Translations under genes and position numbers: made by a program
Notes under the pieces: model-generated
What the model saw: the letters and a program-made list of their open reading frames with translations, nothing else
The model's database searches: none
What the model was told of the DNA's origin: nothing
Source: an uncultured Acetatifactor sp.
Lineage (GTDB): Bacteria; Bacillota; Clostridia; Lachnospirales; Lachnospiraceae
Length of the DNA: 64,000 nt
NCBI GenBank assembly: GCA_910586515.1
Contig: CAJUGL010000009.1
Coordinates: 1-64,000, forward strand
Direction: 5' to 3'
Shown here: piece by piece, positions 27,464-36,252 of the stretch
Layout of the letters: every line of letters begins with the position of its first letter
Numbering within the stretch: position 1 is the stretch's first letter

Positions 27464-28263
27464 TCCTTTGACATAGTGACCGGGAAATCTCCGGAACGCC
27501 GTTTCCGCCCCCGCCGGCGCGCCTCCGGCTCCCCAGACCGTGCCTGTTTGATTTCCAGATCCATGTCGTCAAAGGCGCGGTACAGCTTCTTCTTTTCTTT
27601 CGCCGCCAGGCCTTCCTCCCCTGAGATCTCCTCCCACATCATACGGATATATCTATAGGCGGTGGCATTGTTGTGGCCAAACTGTTCAATGTTGCCGCTG
27701 ATATAACGGATCAGCTCCTCCGGGTTCCTGAAGCGCCTGACCGCCGCGACGATGGACGCAGTGTAGAGAACTTCCTGCCCAAAGTCCAGCCGTTTCGTAT
27801 TCGGCCTGGGCGCCCTCTCCAGGATCTTCTGCGCCTCCGCATAATCCAGCCGGTTGCTGATAGCATAGAAGCAGATGACCTCCTCCACCTTGTGGCAATC
27901 GAAGCCTCGCAGCAGGCATATCCGCCGCATAAAGTCTTCTGACTCCTCTACGGTCAGACCAAAGGCGAAGCAGATGCGGATCGCCGTCTCCTTTTTGATT
28001 CTTTTATGTTCTGTGTACCATTTTCTGATATTTCTCGGCAAGGGGATTTCCTTCTGCTCGAATCTGGATTTGATGAATGCCGTCTTGCCGTCGATATCCT
28101 GTCTGTCTCCCGTATATCCGTGCCCTATGAGAAAGGTATCCAGGGCTTCGTCGAAATTCCTGAACATGCTCACCACTTCGGCCAGCGCCGCGCTGTAGTC
28201 GATATCGTCCTCCGGGTTAATGTCCCTGGCTCTGTTTTCAAGGGATTCCGTGTATGTATTCAT
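27445..28263 (-). CDS. Unknown helical protein with putative HTH-like region
   Basis: A 272-residue protein of unknown family. Residues about 80-120 (RNIRKWYTEHKRIKKETAIR then ICFAFGLTVEESEDFMRR) look like a helical, XRE-like DNA-binding or regulator segment. A second block (about 165-225) includes QEVLYTASIVAAVRRFRNPE and IEQFGHNNATAYRYIRMMWE. The C-terminal 30 residues are very basic (EARRRGRKRRS) and may be a frameshifted tail. It overlaps the gene at 26741-27463 by 19 bases. Regulation of the adjacent DUF4230 gene is possible but unproven. Confidence 0.6.
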   Translation of the reverse strand: MNTYTESLENRARDINPEDDIDYSAALAEVVSMFRNFDEALDTFLIGHGYTGDRQDIDGKTAFIKSRFEQKEIPLPRNIRKWYTEHKRIKKETAIRICFAFGLTVEESEDFMRRICLLRGFDCHKVEEVICFYAISNRLDYAEAQKILERAPRPNTKRLDFGQEVLYTASIVAAVRRFRNPEELIRYISGNIEQFGHNNATAYRYIRMMWEEISGEEGLAAKEKKKLYRAFDDMDLEIKQARSGEPEARRRGRKRRSGDFPVTMSKDCTIRL

Positions 28264-28368
28264 GGATGTCTCACTTTCCTGCGTACTTTTATCAATATTC
28301 CATTATACTTCCTGGCGCGGGAATGCACAAGATTTCAAAATCAGCAAAAAGCTTTCCGTAAAAATACC

Positions 28369-28541
28369 GGTTACTGTTCACAGGTGCCTCCGCAAAGTGT
28401 TTTCGTGCGTATTTTGCACGAAAATCACGAGACAGCAGGCGCCAAAATGAGCGTACTTTGCTCATTTCATGACAATAGAATTCTGCTTTTGAATTCTATT
28501 GTTTGTGTGCATCAGTTACTGTGAACGGAGTGAACAGTAAC
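28369..28541. mobile_element. Element A: MITE-like repeat with 8-bp target duplication
   Basis: A 173-bp non-coding element. The inner ends are inverted: GTTACTGTTCAC at 28370-28381 and GTGAACAGTAAC at 28530-28541. It is flanked by the direct repeat AAAATACC at 28361-28368 and 28542-28549. Inside are three consecutive perfect hairpins, each with a 7-base loop. The part 28369-28431 recurs inverted as element B (33297-33359). The right junction falls in the tail of the metK terminator. Confidence 0.75.
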
Positions 28542-28544
28542 AAA

Positions 28545-28584
28545 ATACCCCCCAACGCCATAAAAGAAATGGGTTGAAGGGTAT
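28545..28584 (-). terminator. metK terminator
   Basis: On the minus strand ATACCC..CAAC pairs with GTTG..GGGTAT after the metK stop, followed by TTTTG. The T-run coincides with the target duplication of element A, so the element was inserted at the 3' end of this terminator. Confidence 0.6.
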
Positions 28585-28635
28585 TGAACAACCTCCCTGC
28601 CTGGAAAGTCCCATAGTATATAGACGCCTGCCGCC

Positions 28636-29823
28636 TTACAGGTATTTTTTCAACGCTTCCGCTCTGTCCGTAGCCTCCCAGGGCAGGGACACATCCTCCC
28701 GTCCGAAATGCCCGTAGGCAGCCGTAGCGCGGTAGATAGGCCTGCGCAGATCCAGCATTTTAATGATTCCCGCCGGTCTTAAATCAAAATTCTCGCGAAT
28801 GATCTCCACCAGCTTCTCATTGCCCAGCTTACCGGTGCCGAAGGTCTGCACCATGATAGAGGTAGGCTGCGCCACGCCGATGGCGTAGGAGAGCTGAATC
28901 TCACATTTGTCCGCCAGACCGGCAGCCACGATATTCTTCGCTACGTATCGGGCTGCATAGGCTGCGCTCCTGTCCACCTTGGTACAGTCCTTGCCCGAGA
29001 AAGCCCCTCCGCCATGGCGGGCAGCTCCGCCGTAGGTGTCAACGATGATCTTGCGTCCGGTGAGTCCCGCGTCTCCCTGAGGTCCGCCAATGACAAAACG
29101 CCCCGTGGGATTGATGAAAAATTTCGTCTCCCCGTCAATCATATCCTCAGGCAGTACGGGATCAAATACGTACTTCCGGATATCCTGATGAATCTGCTCC
29201 TGACTCACCTTCTCATCATGCTGGGTGGAGAGAACCACTGCCTCCAGGCGGAAAGGCCTGCCGTTTTCGTCATACTCCACGGACACCTGGCTCTTGCCGT
29301 CCGGCCGCAGGTAAGGCAGGGTACCGTCCTTGCGTACCTTCGCCAGCTGCCTTGCCAGCCTGTGTGCCAGAAATATGGGATAGGGCATCAGTTCCGGCGT
29401 CTCGTTGGCGGCGTAGCCGAACATCATCCCCTGATCCCCTGCGCCGATGGCTTCAATCTGGACATCATCCATGCTGGACTCCCTGGCCTCCAGAGCCTTG
29501 TCCACCCCCATGGCGATGTCTGGAGACTGTTTGTCCAACGCCACCATGACGGCGCAGGTATTTCCGTCAAATCCCACTCTGGAATCATTGTAGCCGATCT
29601 CTTTAACGGTTTTACGTACAATTGACGGGATATCCAGATTCGCCGTCGTGGTGATCTCGCCGGTCACCAGAACAAATCCCGTACAGCTGGCCGTCTCGCA
29701 GGCCACACGGCTCATGGGATCCTGCTCCATACAGGCGTCAAGAATTGCGTCTGATATGGCGTCGCAGAGCTTGTCGGGATGTCCTTCCGTCACCGACTCC
29801 GATGTAAATAAATGTTTTTCCAT
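28636..29823 (-). CDS. metK: S-adenosylmethionine synthetase
   Basis: Makes SAM from methionine and ATP. All hallmarks are present in 395 residues: [20 protein letters not shown] at the start, [12 protein letters not shown] (hexapeptide of the active site), [18 protein letters not shown] and the P-loop-like [13 protein letters not shown]. The gene is controlled by a SAM-I riboswitch in its leader (29871-30022). It supplies the methyl donor for the radical SAM and methylase genes in this window. Confidence 0.98.
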   Translation of the reverse strand: MEKHLFTSESVTEGHPDKLCDAISDAILDACMEQDPMSRVACETASCTGFVLVTGEITTTANLDIPSIVRKTVKEIGYNDSRVGFDGNTCAVMVALDKQSPDIAMGVDKALEARESSMDDVQIEAIGAGDQGMMFGYAANETPELMPYPIFLAHRLARQLAKVRKDGTLPYLRPDGKSQVSVEYDENGRPFRLEAVVLSTQHDEKVSQEQIHQDIRKYVFDPVLPEDMIDGETKFFINPTGRFVIGGPQGDAGLTGRKIIVDTYGGAARHGGGAFSGKDCTKVDRSAAYAARYVAKNIVAAGLADKCEIQLSYAIGVAQPTSIMVQTFGTGKLGNEKLVEIIRENFDLRPAGIIKMLDLRRPIYRATAAYGHFGREDVSLPWEATDRAEALKKYL

Positions 29824-29870
29824 CTTTTTCTTCCTTTCTTTCCAGCCGTAAACTTCTTTTCAGCCGTAAA

Positions 29871-29903
29871 CAAAATAAATCCGCTTCGTAAATAAGCGGA
29901 TTT
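29871..29903 (-). terminator. Riboswitch-controlled terminator of metK
   Basis: Minus strand AAATCCGCTT and AAGCGGATTT form a 10-bp stem followed by ATTTTG. It lies between the S-box aptamer and metK and is the expected expression platform: SAM binding would favour this hairpin. Confidence 0.85.
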
Positions 29904-29923
29904 GATCTCTGGCATCTCATCCT

Positions 29924-30022
29924 CTTATTGTTCGAACAAATACTCGCTCAGGTAGGCACCTTCCTCACATGGGGTTGCCGTGGCTTCATCGATCCTATGT
30001 ATCTCCACCAACTCTGAATAAG
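29924..30022 (-). promoter_or_regulatory. SAM-I (S-box) riboswitch aptamer
   Basis: Reading the minus strand: CTTATTCAGAG at the 5' side of P1, GATGAAGCCACGGCAACC (conserved J1/2 and P3 core), GAAGGTGCC and TGAG, closing with GAACAATAAG that pairs with the 5' CTTATT. This is the full S-box consensus. It senses S-adenosylmethionine and attenuates metK. Confidence 0.95.
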
Positions 30023-30100
30023 AGAACTTCTATTAAATTAACGAATTTATGGTATCACAATTCATTGCGGCTGTCAAGTACAAACCGCAAAATATTCCCC

Positions 30101-30175
30101 TAACAGTTCAGCGCCCTGTCTGAACTGTTACACATTCCCTGAGGCAACGGTTCATACAGGGCACAGAACCGTTAC
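30101..30175. repeat. Double palindrome related to the GTAACAGTTCAGACAG repeats
   Basis: TAACAGTTCAG...CTGTCTGAACTGTTAC at 30101-30131 is followed by AACGGTTC...GAACCGTT at 30146-30173. The core words are those of elements D and E. No clean 8-bp target duplication is visible (only TCCCC on both sides). It lies between murA and the metK riboswitch promoter region and may now act as a murA terminator. Confidence 0.6.
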
Positions 30176-30202
30176 TCCCCGGGCAATCCGAAAGCGCCCT
30201 TC

Positions 30203-31498
30203 TCAGCTCACCTTGAGTTTAAACTTCTGGAAATCTTTGTCTGTCTCCACAAGCTCAATCTGGGCTCCCAGACTCTGCAGTTTAAGATGGAAATCCTCGT
30301 ATCCCCTTTCGATATATTTAATATCGTCCACAGTGCTGAAGCCCTCTGCCGCCAGGGCTGCAATCACCAAGGCCGCGCCTCCCCGCAGATCCGGCGCAGT
30401 GACGCTGGCTCCCGTGTATTTGCCCACACCGTCGATGATAGCGGTATCTCCGCCCTCCACCTTGATATCGGCACCCATCCGGGCCAGCTCGTCCACATAT
30501 TTAAAGCGATTCTCGAAAATGCTCTCCGTGACAATGCTGGTTCCCTTGGCCAGGGCAAGAGCTACCGTGATCTGAGGCTGCATGTCCGTGGGAAAACCCG
30601 GATAGGGAAGGGTCCTCACCTGGGTATGCATGGGAGGCCTGGCGGCTACCACCCGGATACAATCGTCCGCCTCCTCCACTTCACAGCCGATCTCCAAAAG
30701 CTTCGCCGTCACAGACTCCAGGTGTTTGGGGATTACGTTCTTGACCAGCACATCTCCTCTGGTCACCGCAGCTGCGAACATATATGTCCCCGCTTCTATC
30801 TGATCAGGAATAATGCCGTACTCCGTGCCGTGGAGCCTGGCTACGCCCCGAATCCGAATCACATCCGTGCCCGCCCCCTTGATATTGGCGCCGCAGCTGT
30901 TCAGGAAATTGGCCACATCCACCACATGGGGTTCCTTTGCGCAGTTCTCAATGATGGTCATACCCTCCGCCAAGGTAGCCGCCATCATCACATTGATGGT
31001 AGCGCCTACGCTGACCTTGTCCATATAAATATGGCTTCCCCGCAGCTGCGCAGCCCTGGCTTTGATCAGCCCGTGTTCAATGATTACCTCTGCTCCCAGC
31101 GCCCGAAATCCCTTCAGGTGCTGATCAATCCCCCTGCTGCCGATGTCGCAGCCCCCGGGAAGCACTACTTCCGCGCTTTTATACCTTCCCAAAAATGCTC
31201 CCAACAGATAGTAGGAGCCTCGTATCTTCTTACATCTGTCATCCTCCACAGTCAAATTATGGATATTTCCGGCATTCATTACGATACGGTGCCTGTCTGC
31301 CTTCTTCACCATTACACCGATGCCGCGCATGGCATCCAGCATTACGTCAATATCACGCACATCAGGTACATTATCTATATATACGGTTTCCTCCGTCATG
31401 GCCGCAGCCGCGAATATAGGAAGCGCCGCGTTCTTCGCGCCTGCTATCTCCACTTCCCCCACCAACGGATTCCCGCCTTTGATCGCATATTGTTCCAT
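30203..31498 (-). CDS. murA: UDP-N-acetylglucosamine 1-carboxyvinyltransferase
   Basis: First committed step of peptidoglycan synthesis: transfers enolpyruvate from PEP to UDP-GlcNAc. The 431-residue protein has the N-terminal GGNPLVGEVEIAGAKNAALP with the catalytic Lys, the active-site Cys loop LPGGCDIGSRGIDQH (the Cys targeted by fosfomycin is present), and LRGGAALVIAALAAEG near the C-terminus. GAGGAAAATGAG precedes the ATG. The next gene upstream, an M23 peptidase, is also a cell-wall gene on the same strand. Confidence 0.97.
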   Translation of the reverse strand: MEQYAIKGGNPLVGEVEIAGAKNAALPIFAAAAMTEETVYIDNVPDVRDIDVMLDAMRGIGVMVKKADRHRIVMNAGNIHNLTVEDDRCKKIRGSYYLLGAFLGRYKSAEVVLPGGCDIGSRGIDQHLKGFRALGAEVIIEHGLIKARAAQLRGSHIYMDKVSVGATINVMMAATLAEGMTIIENCAKEPHVVDVANFLNSCGANIKGAGTDVIRIRGVARLHGTEYGIIPDQIEAGTYMFAAAVTRGDVLVKNVIPKHLESVTAKLLEIGCEVEEADDCIRVVAARPPMHTQVRTLPYPGFPTDMQPQITVALALAKGTSIVTESIFENRFKYVDELARMGADIKVEGGDTAIIDGVGKYTGASVTAPDLRGGAALVIAALAAEGFSTVDDIKYIERGYEDFHLKLQSLGAQIELVETDKDFQKFKLKVS

Positions 31499-31601
31499 CT
31501 CATTTTCCTCTGCTCATAAGGCCAATGGTCTTTTTCATTATAACAAAAGCAATGTTACCACATTTTCCCTCATTTGTAAACCGAACAGGCATTCTTGCCC
31601 A

Positions 31602-33176
31602 TTATTCCAGATACTTCAGCGGATCAACCTGGGAACCGTTGATGAGTATCTCAAAATGAACATGGGGCCCTGTGCTGACGCCCGTATTGCCGCTCAGGGC
31701 AATCTTCTCCCCCTGTTTCACCTGCTGTCCTGCGCTTACAAGTACCTTGCTCAGATGCCCGTACCTGGTCTGCCGCCCGTCCTCATGGTCAATATAGACC
31801 ACATAGCCGTAACCGCTTCCCCACCCGGCTTTGGTGACCGTGCCGCCGCAGGAGGCGTATACCGCCGTCCCCGTAGGCGTAGCCCAGTCGATGCCCTTAT
31901 GGTAGGAACTGGCTCCCCTCTTGGGCGCGGAACGCCGTCCGAAGCCCGAACTTTTTCTTCCGCCGGAGATGGGCTTGATGTAAGTGGGCGGAATCCTGGT
32001 GCCCCGCTCTACGATTTTCGGCACCGCCGCCATGACCACTTCTTCCTTCAGAATCTCCGTACTCACTTCCTTGTCATTGATATAGGATACCTCCGCAACA
32101 ACCTTTCTAAACCCTGCGGAAGGCTGCTGATGCACTACCGTGGTAGTGGTATACCAGCTGTCATTGTCAATATACTCGATATCCGCGTCATATATCTCCT
32201 CGTAATACTTTTCCTCCACTCTGGTCACGGACAGTTCCGGCTCCGGCACGGTAATCAGCAGCTTCTGCCCTATCTGCAGCACCGAATTTTCGTCCTCCAG
32301 GCTGTCGTTCATCCCGATAATCGTGTCCATGGGGATATTCACCTTGATGGCGATCTCGGAGAGCGTGTCCCCTCCGGCCACCTCATAAACGCTGGGCGTC
32401 TCCTGCTCCATGATGACCAGACCGATTGCCTCCTCAAGAGGGGTGAGCCTGCTCTCCGGCAGATAAGTCTCGGCGATCTCTATCTCCTCGGAAAAGTCCA
32501 TGGAAAGAATCCCCAGTTCATAATCCGAGAAATCCTTCCGCGTATCTATATCCTGTTCGCCGTTTAATCCTGATACAAAAGAACGTAATCCGGCCTCCGT
32601 ATAGACATGCCAGTCTTCCCCGCCGCTTTGGGAAGCATCCACCACCTCCGCAGTCAGCACACTGAATTCCCGCTCCGTATCCCCCTTGAGTTCAACAGTA
32701 AACTTGCCCCCGTTCCCGTATTTGTCAAGAGCTGCCAGAAGAAGCTGCCTCACTTCTTCCATACTGGCCAGATTGATCATATACTCGTTCACCTTCAGCG
32801 TATAGGAACGGTGCAGCGTCTCCTTTACACTGCCGCTCAAGGCCTCTTCCATCCGCAGGAGCACATCCTCCTCCCTGTCAACCTTTCCCCACAGCACTTC
32901 CTCTCCCGAGTACGTCATCTCCGGCTCCATAAAGACCAGGTCTTCACTGGCCGCGGCCACATTCTTCCGGGCCTGTCCGAAAAGCTCCCCTATCCGGGCC
33001 TTGTCCCCCAGCGTTCCCACAGCCTGTCCGTTTACCTGTATATGAAAGAAATTCTCTCCCGTCTGCGCAAAAGGCGTATATCCCTTCATGGGCAGCATAC
33101 ACACAAAAATCGTAGCTGCCGTAACCTTAATATATGTAAATTTGTATTTTTTATCATTCCTTTTTCTGTTTTTCAT
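31602..33176 (-). CDS. Secreted M23 peptidoglycan endopeptidase with LysM and G5 domains
   Basis: 524 residues. A basic start and hydrophobic segment (about 13-30) give a signal anchor. Residues 60-250 are a charged extracytoplasmic region; LysM (YEVAGGDTLSEIAIKVNIPM) is at about 265-310; a G5-like segment (VVAEVSYINDKEVSTEILKE) is at about 360-395; the LytM/M23 domain spans about 415-520. Zinc ligands are in HKGIDWATP and HVHFE. It would cut peptide cross-links during growth or sporulation. Domain order is that of clostridial murein hydrolase activators, but all zinc ligands are present, so it is probably catalytic. Confidence 0.92.
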   Translation of the reverse strand: MKNRKRNDKKYKFTYIKVTAATIFVCMLPMKGYTPFAQTGENFFHIQVNGQAVGTLGDKARIGELFGQARKNVAAASEDLVFMEPEMTYSGEEVLWGKVDREEDVLLRMEEALSGSVKETLHRSYTLKVNEYMINLASMEEVRQLLLAALDKYGNGGKFTVELKGDTEREFSVLTAEVVDASQSGGEDWHVYTEAGLRSFVSGLNGEQDIDTRKDFSDYELGILSMDFSEEIEIAETYLPESRLTPLEEAIGLVIMEQETPSVYEVAGGDTLSEIAIKVNIPMDTIIGMNDSLEDENSVLQIGQKLLITVPEPELSVTRVEEKYYEEIYDADIEYIDNDSWYTTTTVVHQQPSAGFRKVVAEVSYINDKEVSTEILKEEVVMAAVPKIVERGTRIPPTYIKPISGGRKSSGFGRRSAPKRGASSYHKGIDWATPTGTAVYASCGGTVTKAGWGSGYGYVVYIDHEDGRQTRYGHLSKVLVSAGQQVKQGEKIALSGNTGVSTGPHVHFEILINGSQVDPLKYLE

Positions 33177-33296
33177 CCGTCTTCCGTCTTCTTTTTACTT
33201 GGTTGATTTTACTGCCGCCGACAAAAATATTGTATCAGCATTTCCGCCCTCTGTAAAGAGAACGTTATCAGTATTCCCCTTTATCCGAAAAATATG

Positions 33297-33359
33297 TCTC
33301 GTGATTTTCGTGCAAAATACGCACGAAAACACTTCGCGGAGGCACCTGTGAACAGTAAC
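33297..33359. mobile_element. Element B: 63-bp MITE-like repeat with 8-bp target duplication
   Basis: Nearly identical, in inverted orientation, to the left 63 bp of element A: TCTCGTGATTTTCGTGC at one end and CTGTGAACAGTAAC at the other. It is flanked by AAAATATG at 33289-33296 and 33360-33367. One perfect hairpin (TTTTCGTGC/GCACGAAAA) lies inside. It separates the M23 gene from the GT39 gene. Confidence 0.7.
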
Positions 33360-33376
33360 AAAATATGTGCAGTAAT

Positions 33377-34969
33377 TCAGAAGTCCCCTTTTCCCCTTTC
33401 TCCTTCCGGACTCACCAGAAGGTAATTGCCCAGTTCCCGAATCACTTCACCTTCAAAAGGAAGCTCCTCCGAGACATGTACCAGGTACAATCCCTCCCTG
33501 TCCGCCTCCTCCAGATACTCTGCATTAATGTAATGGTAACGCTCCCCATAGGGGTTCAGCTCCCTGCCCCCCTTTACCGTTGTCCGCTCCTGATAATACG
33601 CGGCGTCGATTTTACAGGCATACTGCGTCAGGATCTCCGCCATGGACAGATTATACTGCCAGTCCATATGACCGGTAATATAAAGTCTGGGATATTCTTC
33701 CATTTTGTCTGCCTCCGCAACAGCCTCCAGAAAATTCACGTTAAAATATACTTTGATTTCTTCCGCAAAGGAAGTGAAATAGGTGTACAGAAACAAAAGA
33801 AAACATGCTCCGTAAGCGCAGAAAATATACGGTTTTAAGCATTTTATCTTTTCAATTACCGTTTTTATTCCCAGACCGCACAGAAAGATCAAGGGATAGA
33901 AAATGATATTGATCCTGTTCACATTTACTTCCCGGGTAATTATCCCCACCCAAAAACCCGTAAGCAAAAATCCCCAAAGCGCCAGTATTCCGGCCTGCCG
34001 CTCCCGGTTTTTCTCCCGGAAAAGCTCCCGGGTACAGACAGCGATCCCTGTCAGCACAAAGGGAATGGAGATATGGTACAGCGGACCGAACAGGGGAATG
34101 CTGTTAAATAAATGATCCGGAACCTGTATAATGCAGACTTTGATCAGGGCCAGAAGATTATCTGCCAGCTGTGATAAGGAAAAATTCAGGAAAAGAATAT
34201 CCCCGCTCCTGATACTCTCCGGAAAATAACTCATGGTAAAAAGCGGCGTCTCAATGGTTGGAAGACCAAAAAAGTTAATGGCCATCACCAGTATCTCCGG
34301 CAAAGCCACCAAAATAAAAACACAGACGCACGCCAACACTTCCCTCACCCGCAGCTGCCGCCGCCAGATGCACCATACCCCGTACACAGTCAGAAACGGA
34401 GTGACGGAATACACGGCAACCCCGTAACAGTAAAAGGTCAATCCGAAAAAAAACATGGATGCATAAAGATACCTGCGTTTCTCCAGACCCATCAGCAGCA
34501 GATAAAAGGCCAGCAGGAACACATGGGGAAAGAGATTACAGTCCAGAGACCAGCGACTCTGCATAATCTGCCACGGATTAACGGCTGTCAAAAGCATAAT
34601 ACCCAGAGCCATTCTTTCGGAAAAAAGACGCTTCCCCACCAGGTATGCCAGCACCACGCCGCCGCAGCCGGCCAGAAGCATGGGCAGCCGGACCGCCAGA
34701 GTTCCGAACCCCAGCAGGCGGATAAACGGAACCATGCAGTAGGACAGCAGCACACTCATCTGTCCGTATTTCCAGGCGGTAAAATGCACCGGCAGGCGCG
34801 TCCCAAACCGATCCGTACCGTAGAGAGACAAGGCCCATGCATCCACTCCCGCCATGGCTTCGTCCTGGTTTATCCCGCCCGGCACACTGCCGAAACAGAC
34901 GCTGCGCACCAAGACAGCCAGCGCCAAAATCCCCAGAAATATCCAGCGCTGTTTACCGGCTTTTCTCAT
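33377..34969 (-). CDS. GT39/PMT-like polytopic glycosyltransferase
   Basis: 530 residues with about 11-12 membrane helices, the GT-C fold of dolichyl/undecaprenyl-phosphate-sugar dependent transferases. The first extracytoplasmic loop carries INQDEAMA (D36, E37), the acidic pair expected for catalysis in this class. Later conserved stretches are YGTDRFGTRLPVHFTAW, AVNPWQIMQSRWSLDCNLFP and VNRINIIFYPLI. It probably transfers a sugar to a surface polymer or protein. It is a paralogue of the protein at 42030-43706. Its ATG overlaps the stop of the upstream membrane protein (TGATG), so the two are coupled. Confidence 0.83.
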   Translation of the reverse strand: MRKAGKQRWIFLGILALAVLVRSVCFGSVPGGINQDEAMAGVDAWALSLYGTDRFGTRLPVHFTAWKYGQMSVLLSYCMVPFIRLLGFGTLAVRLPMLLAGCGGVVLAYLVGKRLFSERMALGIMLLTAVNPWQIMQSRWSLDCNLFPHVFLLAFYLLLMGLEKRRYLYASMFFFGLTFYCYGVAVYSVTPFLTVYGVWCIWRRQLRVREVLACVCVFILVALPEILVMAINFFGLPTIETPLFTMSYFPESIRSGDILFLNFSLSQLADNLLALIKVCIIQVPDHLFNSIPLFGPLYHISIPFVLTGIAVCTRELFREKNRERQAGILALWGFLLTGFWVGIITREVNVNRINIIFYPLIFLCGLGIKTVIEKIKCLKPYIFCAYGACFLLFLYTYFTSFAEEIKVYFNVNFLEAVAEADKMEEYPRLYITGHMDWQYNLSMAEILTQYACKIDAAYYQERTTVKGGRELNPYGERYHYINAEYLEEADREGLYLVHVSEELPFEGEVIRELGNYLLVSPEGERGKGDF

Positions 34970-36225
34970 CAGAACACCCCCGCATTATATCCCTGAAACA
35001 AGTAGATAAAAAACTCCATGCCGCAGCGCAGATGGTGCAGAAAAAGCCACAGCTGCGGCACAACAAAAAGCTTGAATATCCACGGCTTCCATCCGCACAG
35101 ATTCTTCATCATCTGAAGGATTCCCATGGCATACACAAAGAAAAGTCCGTGCATATATCCCCAGGAAAAATTCATGTGCTCCAGCCTGAACCCCTTCTCA
35201 TACAGAAATAAAAAGGAAAGGAATCCCGCCGCCATCAGCTGCCAGGCCAGCCTGAATCCCCCGTCTCTCTTCAGCTCCCGAAAATTCAGCGCCAGAGTAC
35301 AGAAGGGAAACAACAGGGCCAGCATAACGCTGAGGGGAATATTGGAAGAATAAATATGCCACGCTCTGCCCAACGAAACTCCGATACCGGTCTCACTGCC
35401 TGACGCACTCCCTCCGGTAAATACCCGAAAAAACTGGCCGATCAGCAGAAGTCCCGTAGGCAGAAAGCAGCTCCCCAGCAGAAGCGTATTCCTCCAGATT
35501 GCAAATCGGGAACGCAGCAGACGGTACAGCAGCACAAGCCCCACCACCGGAAGCAGAATAAAAGTAAAACTGGGCTTGGTAAAAGCCGCAAGAAAGCTGA
35601 ACAGCGCCAGCTGCAGCGCCTTTCCCGTCCCGATTTTCTCCTCGTATTCCTCCAGCAGTTCCTGCGTCAGAAAGAAACAGACCACGGAAAACGGGCGCAC
35701 TGCCAGATAAGTGGCATTCCAGTAGGGATTGGGCGTGAGTATGCCGCTGCAGCGGTAGATGTAATCATAGCCGAAAATCTTGACCTCCTTCGGCCCATAA
35801 TACATGGAGACAAAAAACAAGGAAAACACCGCAAGAGTCACTCCCATATCCCACAGAAAATTCCAGCGCACCAGCTGCTTTGCGGCATAGTCCCTCATAC
35901 GCCTGCCAAAATAGCGCTTTACCAGAAATACTCCCAGCGAATTCAGCAGCATGGTGGAAAAAGCCACCGCAGCCTCCGGACCTGCCATGGGCATCCAGAG
36001 TCTTGACAGCCAGAAAAAGAAGCGGTAGGGAAATTCATAGCCGCTCTCCAGTCCCTCCGTCTCCAATATATAGGCCCTCATGTCGGAAGTGTACATCCCC
36101 TGATACTCCACAGCCTGCCTGTAAAACAAAACCAGCGTCAGCCCGGAATATAAAAGCAGCAAAATGCCGAAAAAAAACACATCCGGATTCACGCCGCGGC
36201 GGCCGTCTCTCTCTTTGGTTGTCAT
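34969..36225 (-). CDS. Polytopic membrane protein of the surface-polymer cluster
   Basis: About 418 residues with roughly ten hydrophobic helices. Visible stretches include YSGLTLVLFYRQAVEYQGMY, YTSDMRAYILETEG (an acidic first loop reminiscent of GT-C enzymes) and LAAFTKPSFTFILLPVVGLV. I do not recognise a precise family; a GT-C glycosyltransferase or a polymer-related transporter are both possible. The ATG at 36225 is chosen for AAGGG seven bases upstream; a GTG eight codons earlier is less likely. It shares one base with the start of the GT39 gene. Confidence 0.68.
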   Translation of the reverse strand: MTTKERDGRRGVNPDVFFFGILLLLYSGLTLVLFYRQAVEYQGMYTSDMRAYILETEGLESGYEFPYRFFFWLSRLWMPMAGPEAAVAFSTMLLNSLGVFLVKRYFGRRMRDYAAKQLVRWNFLWDMGVTLAVFSLFFVSMYYGPKEVKIFGYDYIYRCSGILTPNPYWNATYLAVRPFSVVCFFLTQELLEEYEEKIGTGKALQLALFSFLAAFTKPSFTFILLPVVGLVLLYRLLRSRFAIWRNTLLLGSCFLPTGLLLIGQFFRVFTGGSASGSETGIGVSLGRAWHIYSSNIPLSVMLALLFPFCTLALNFRELKRDGGFRLAWQLMAAGFLSFLFLYEKGFRLEHMNFSWGYMHGLFFVYAMGILQMMKNLCGWKPWIFKLFVVPQLWLFLHHLRCGMEFFIYLFQGYNAGVF

Positions 36226-36252
36226 CACGTTTCCCTTACCCTTAATCACCCT

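Noticed and set aside
31602..33176. Inactive M23 activator (EnvC-like)
   Set aside because: The zinc ligands in HKGID and HVHFE are all present, so an active peptidase is more likely.
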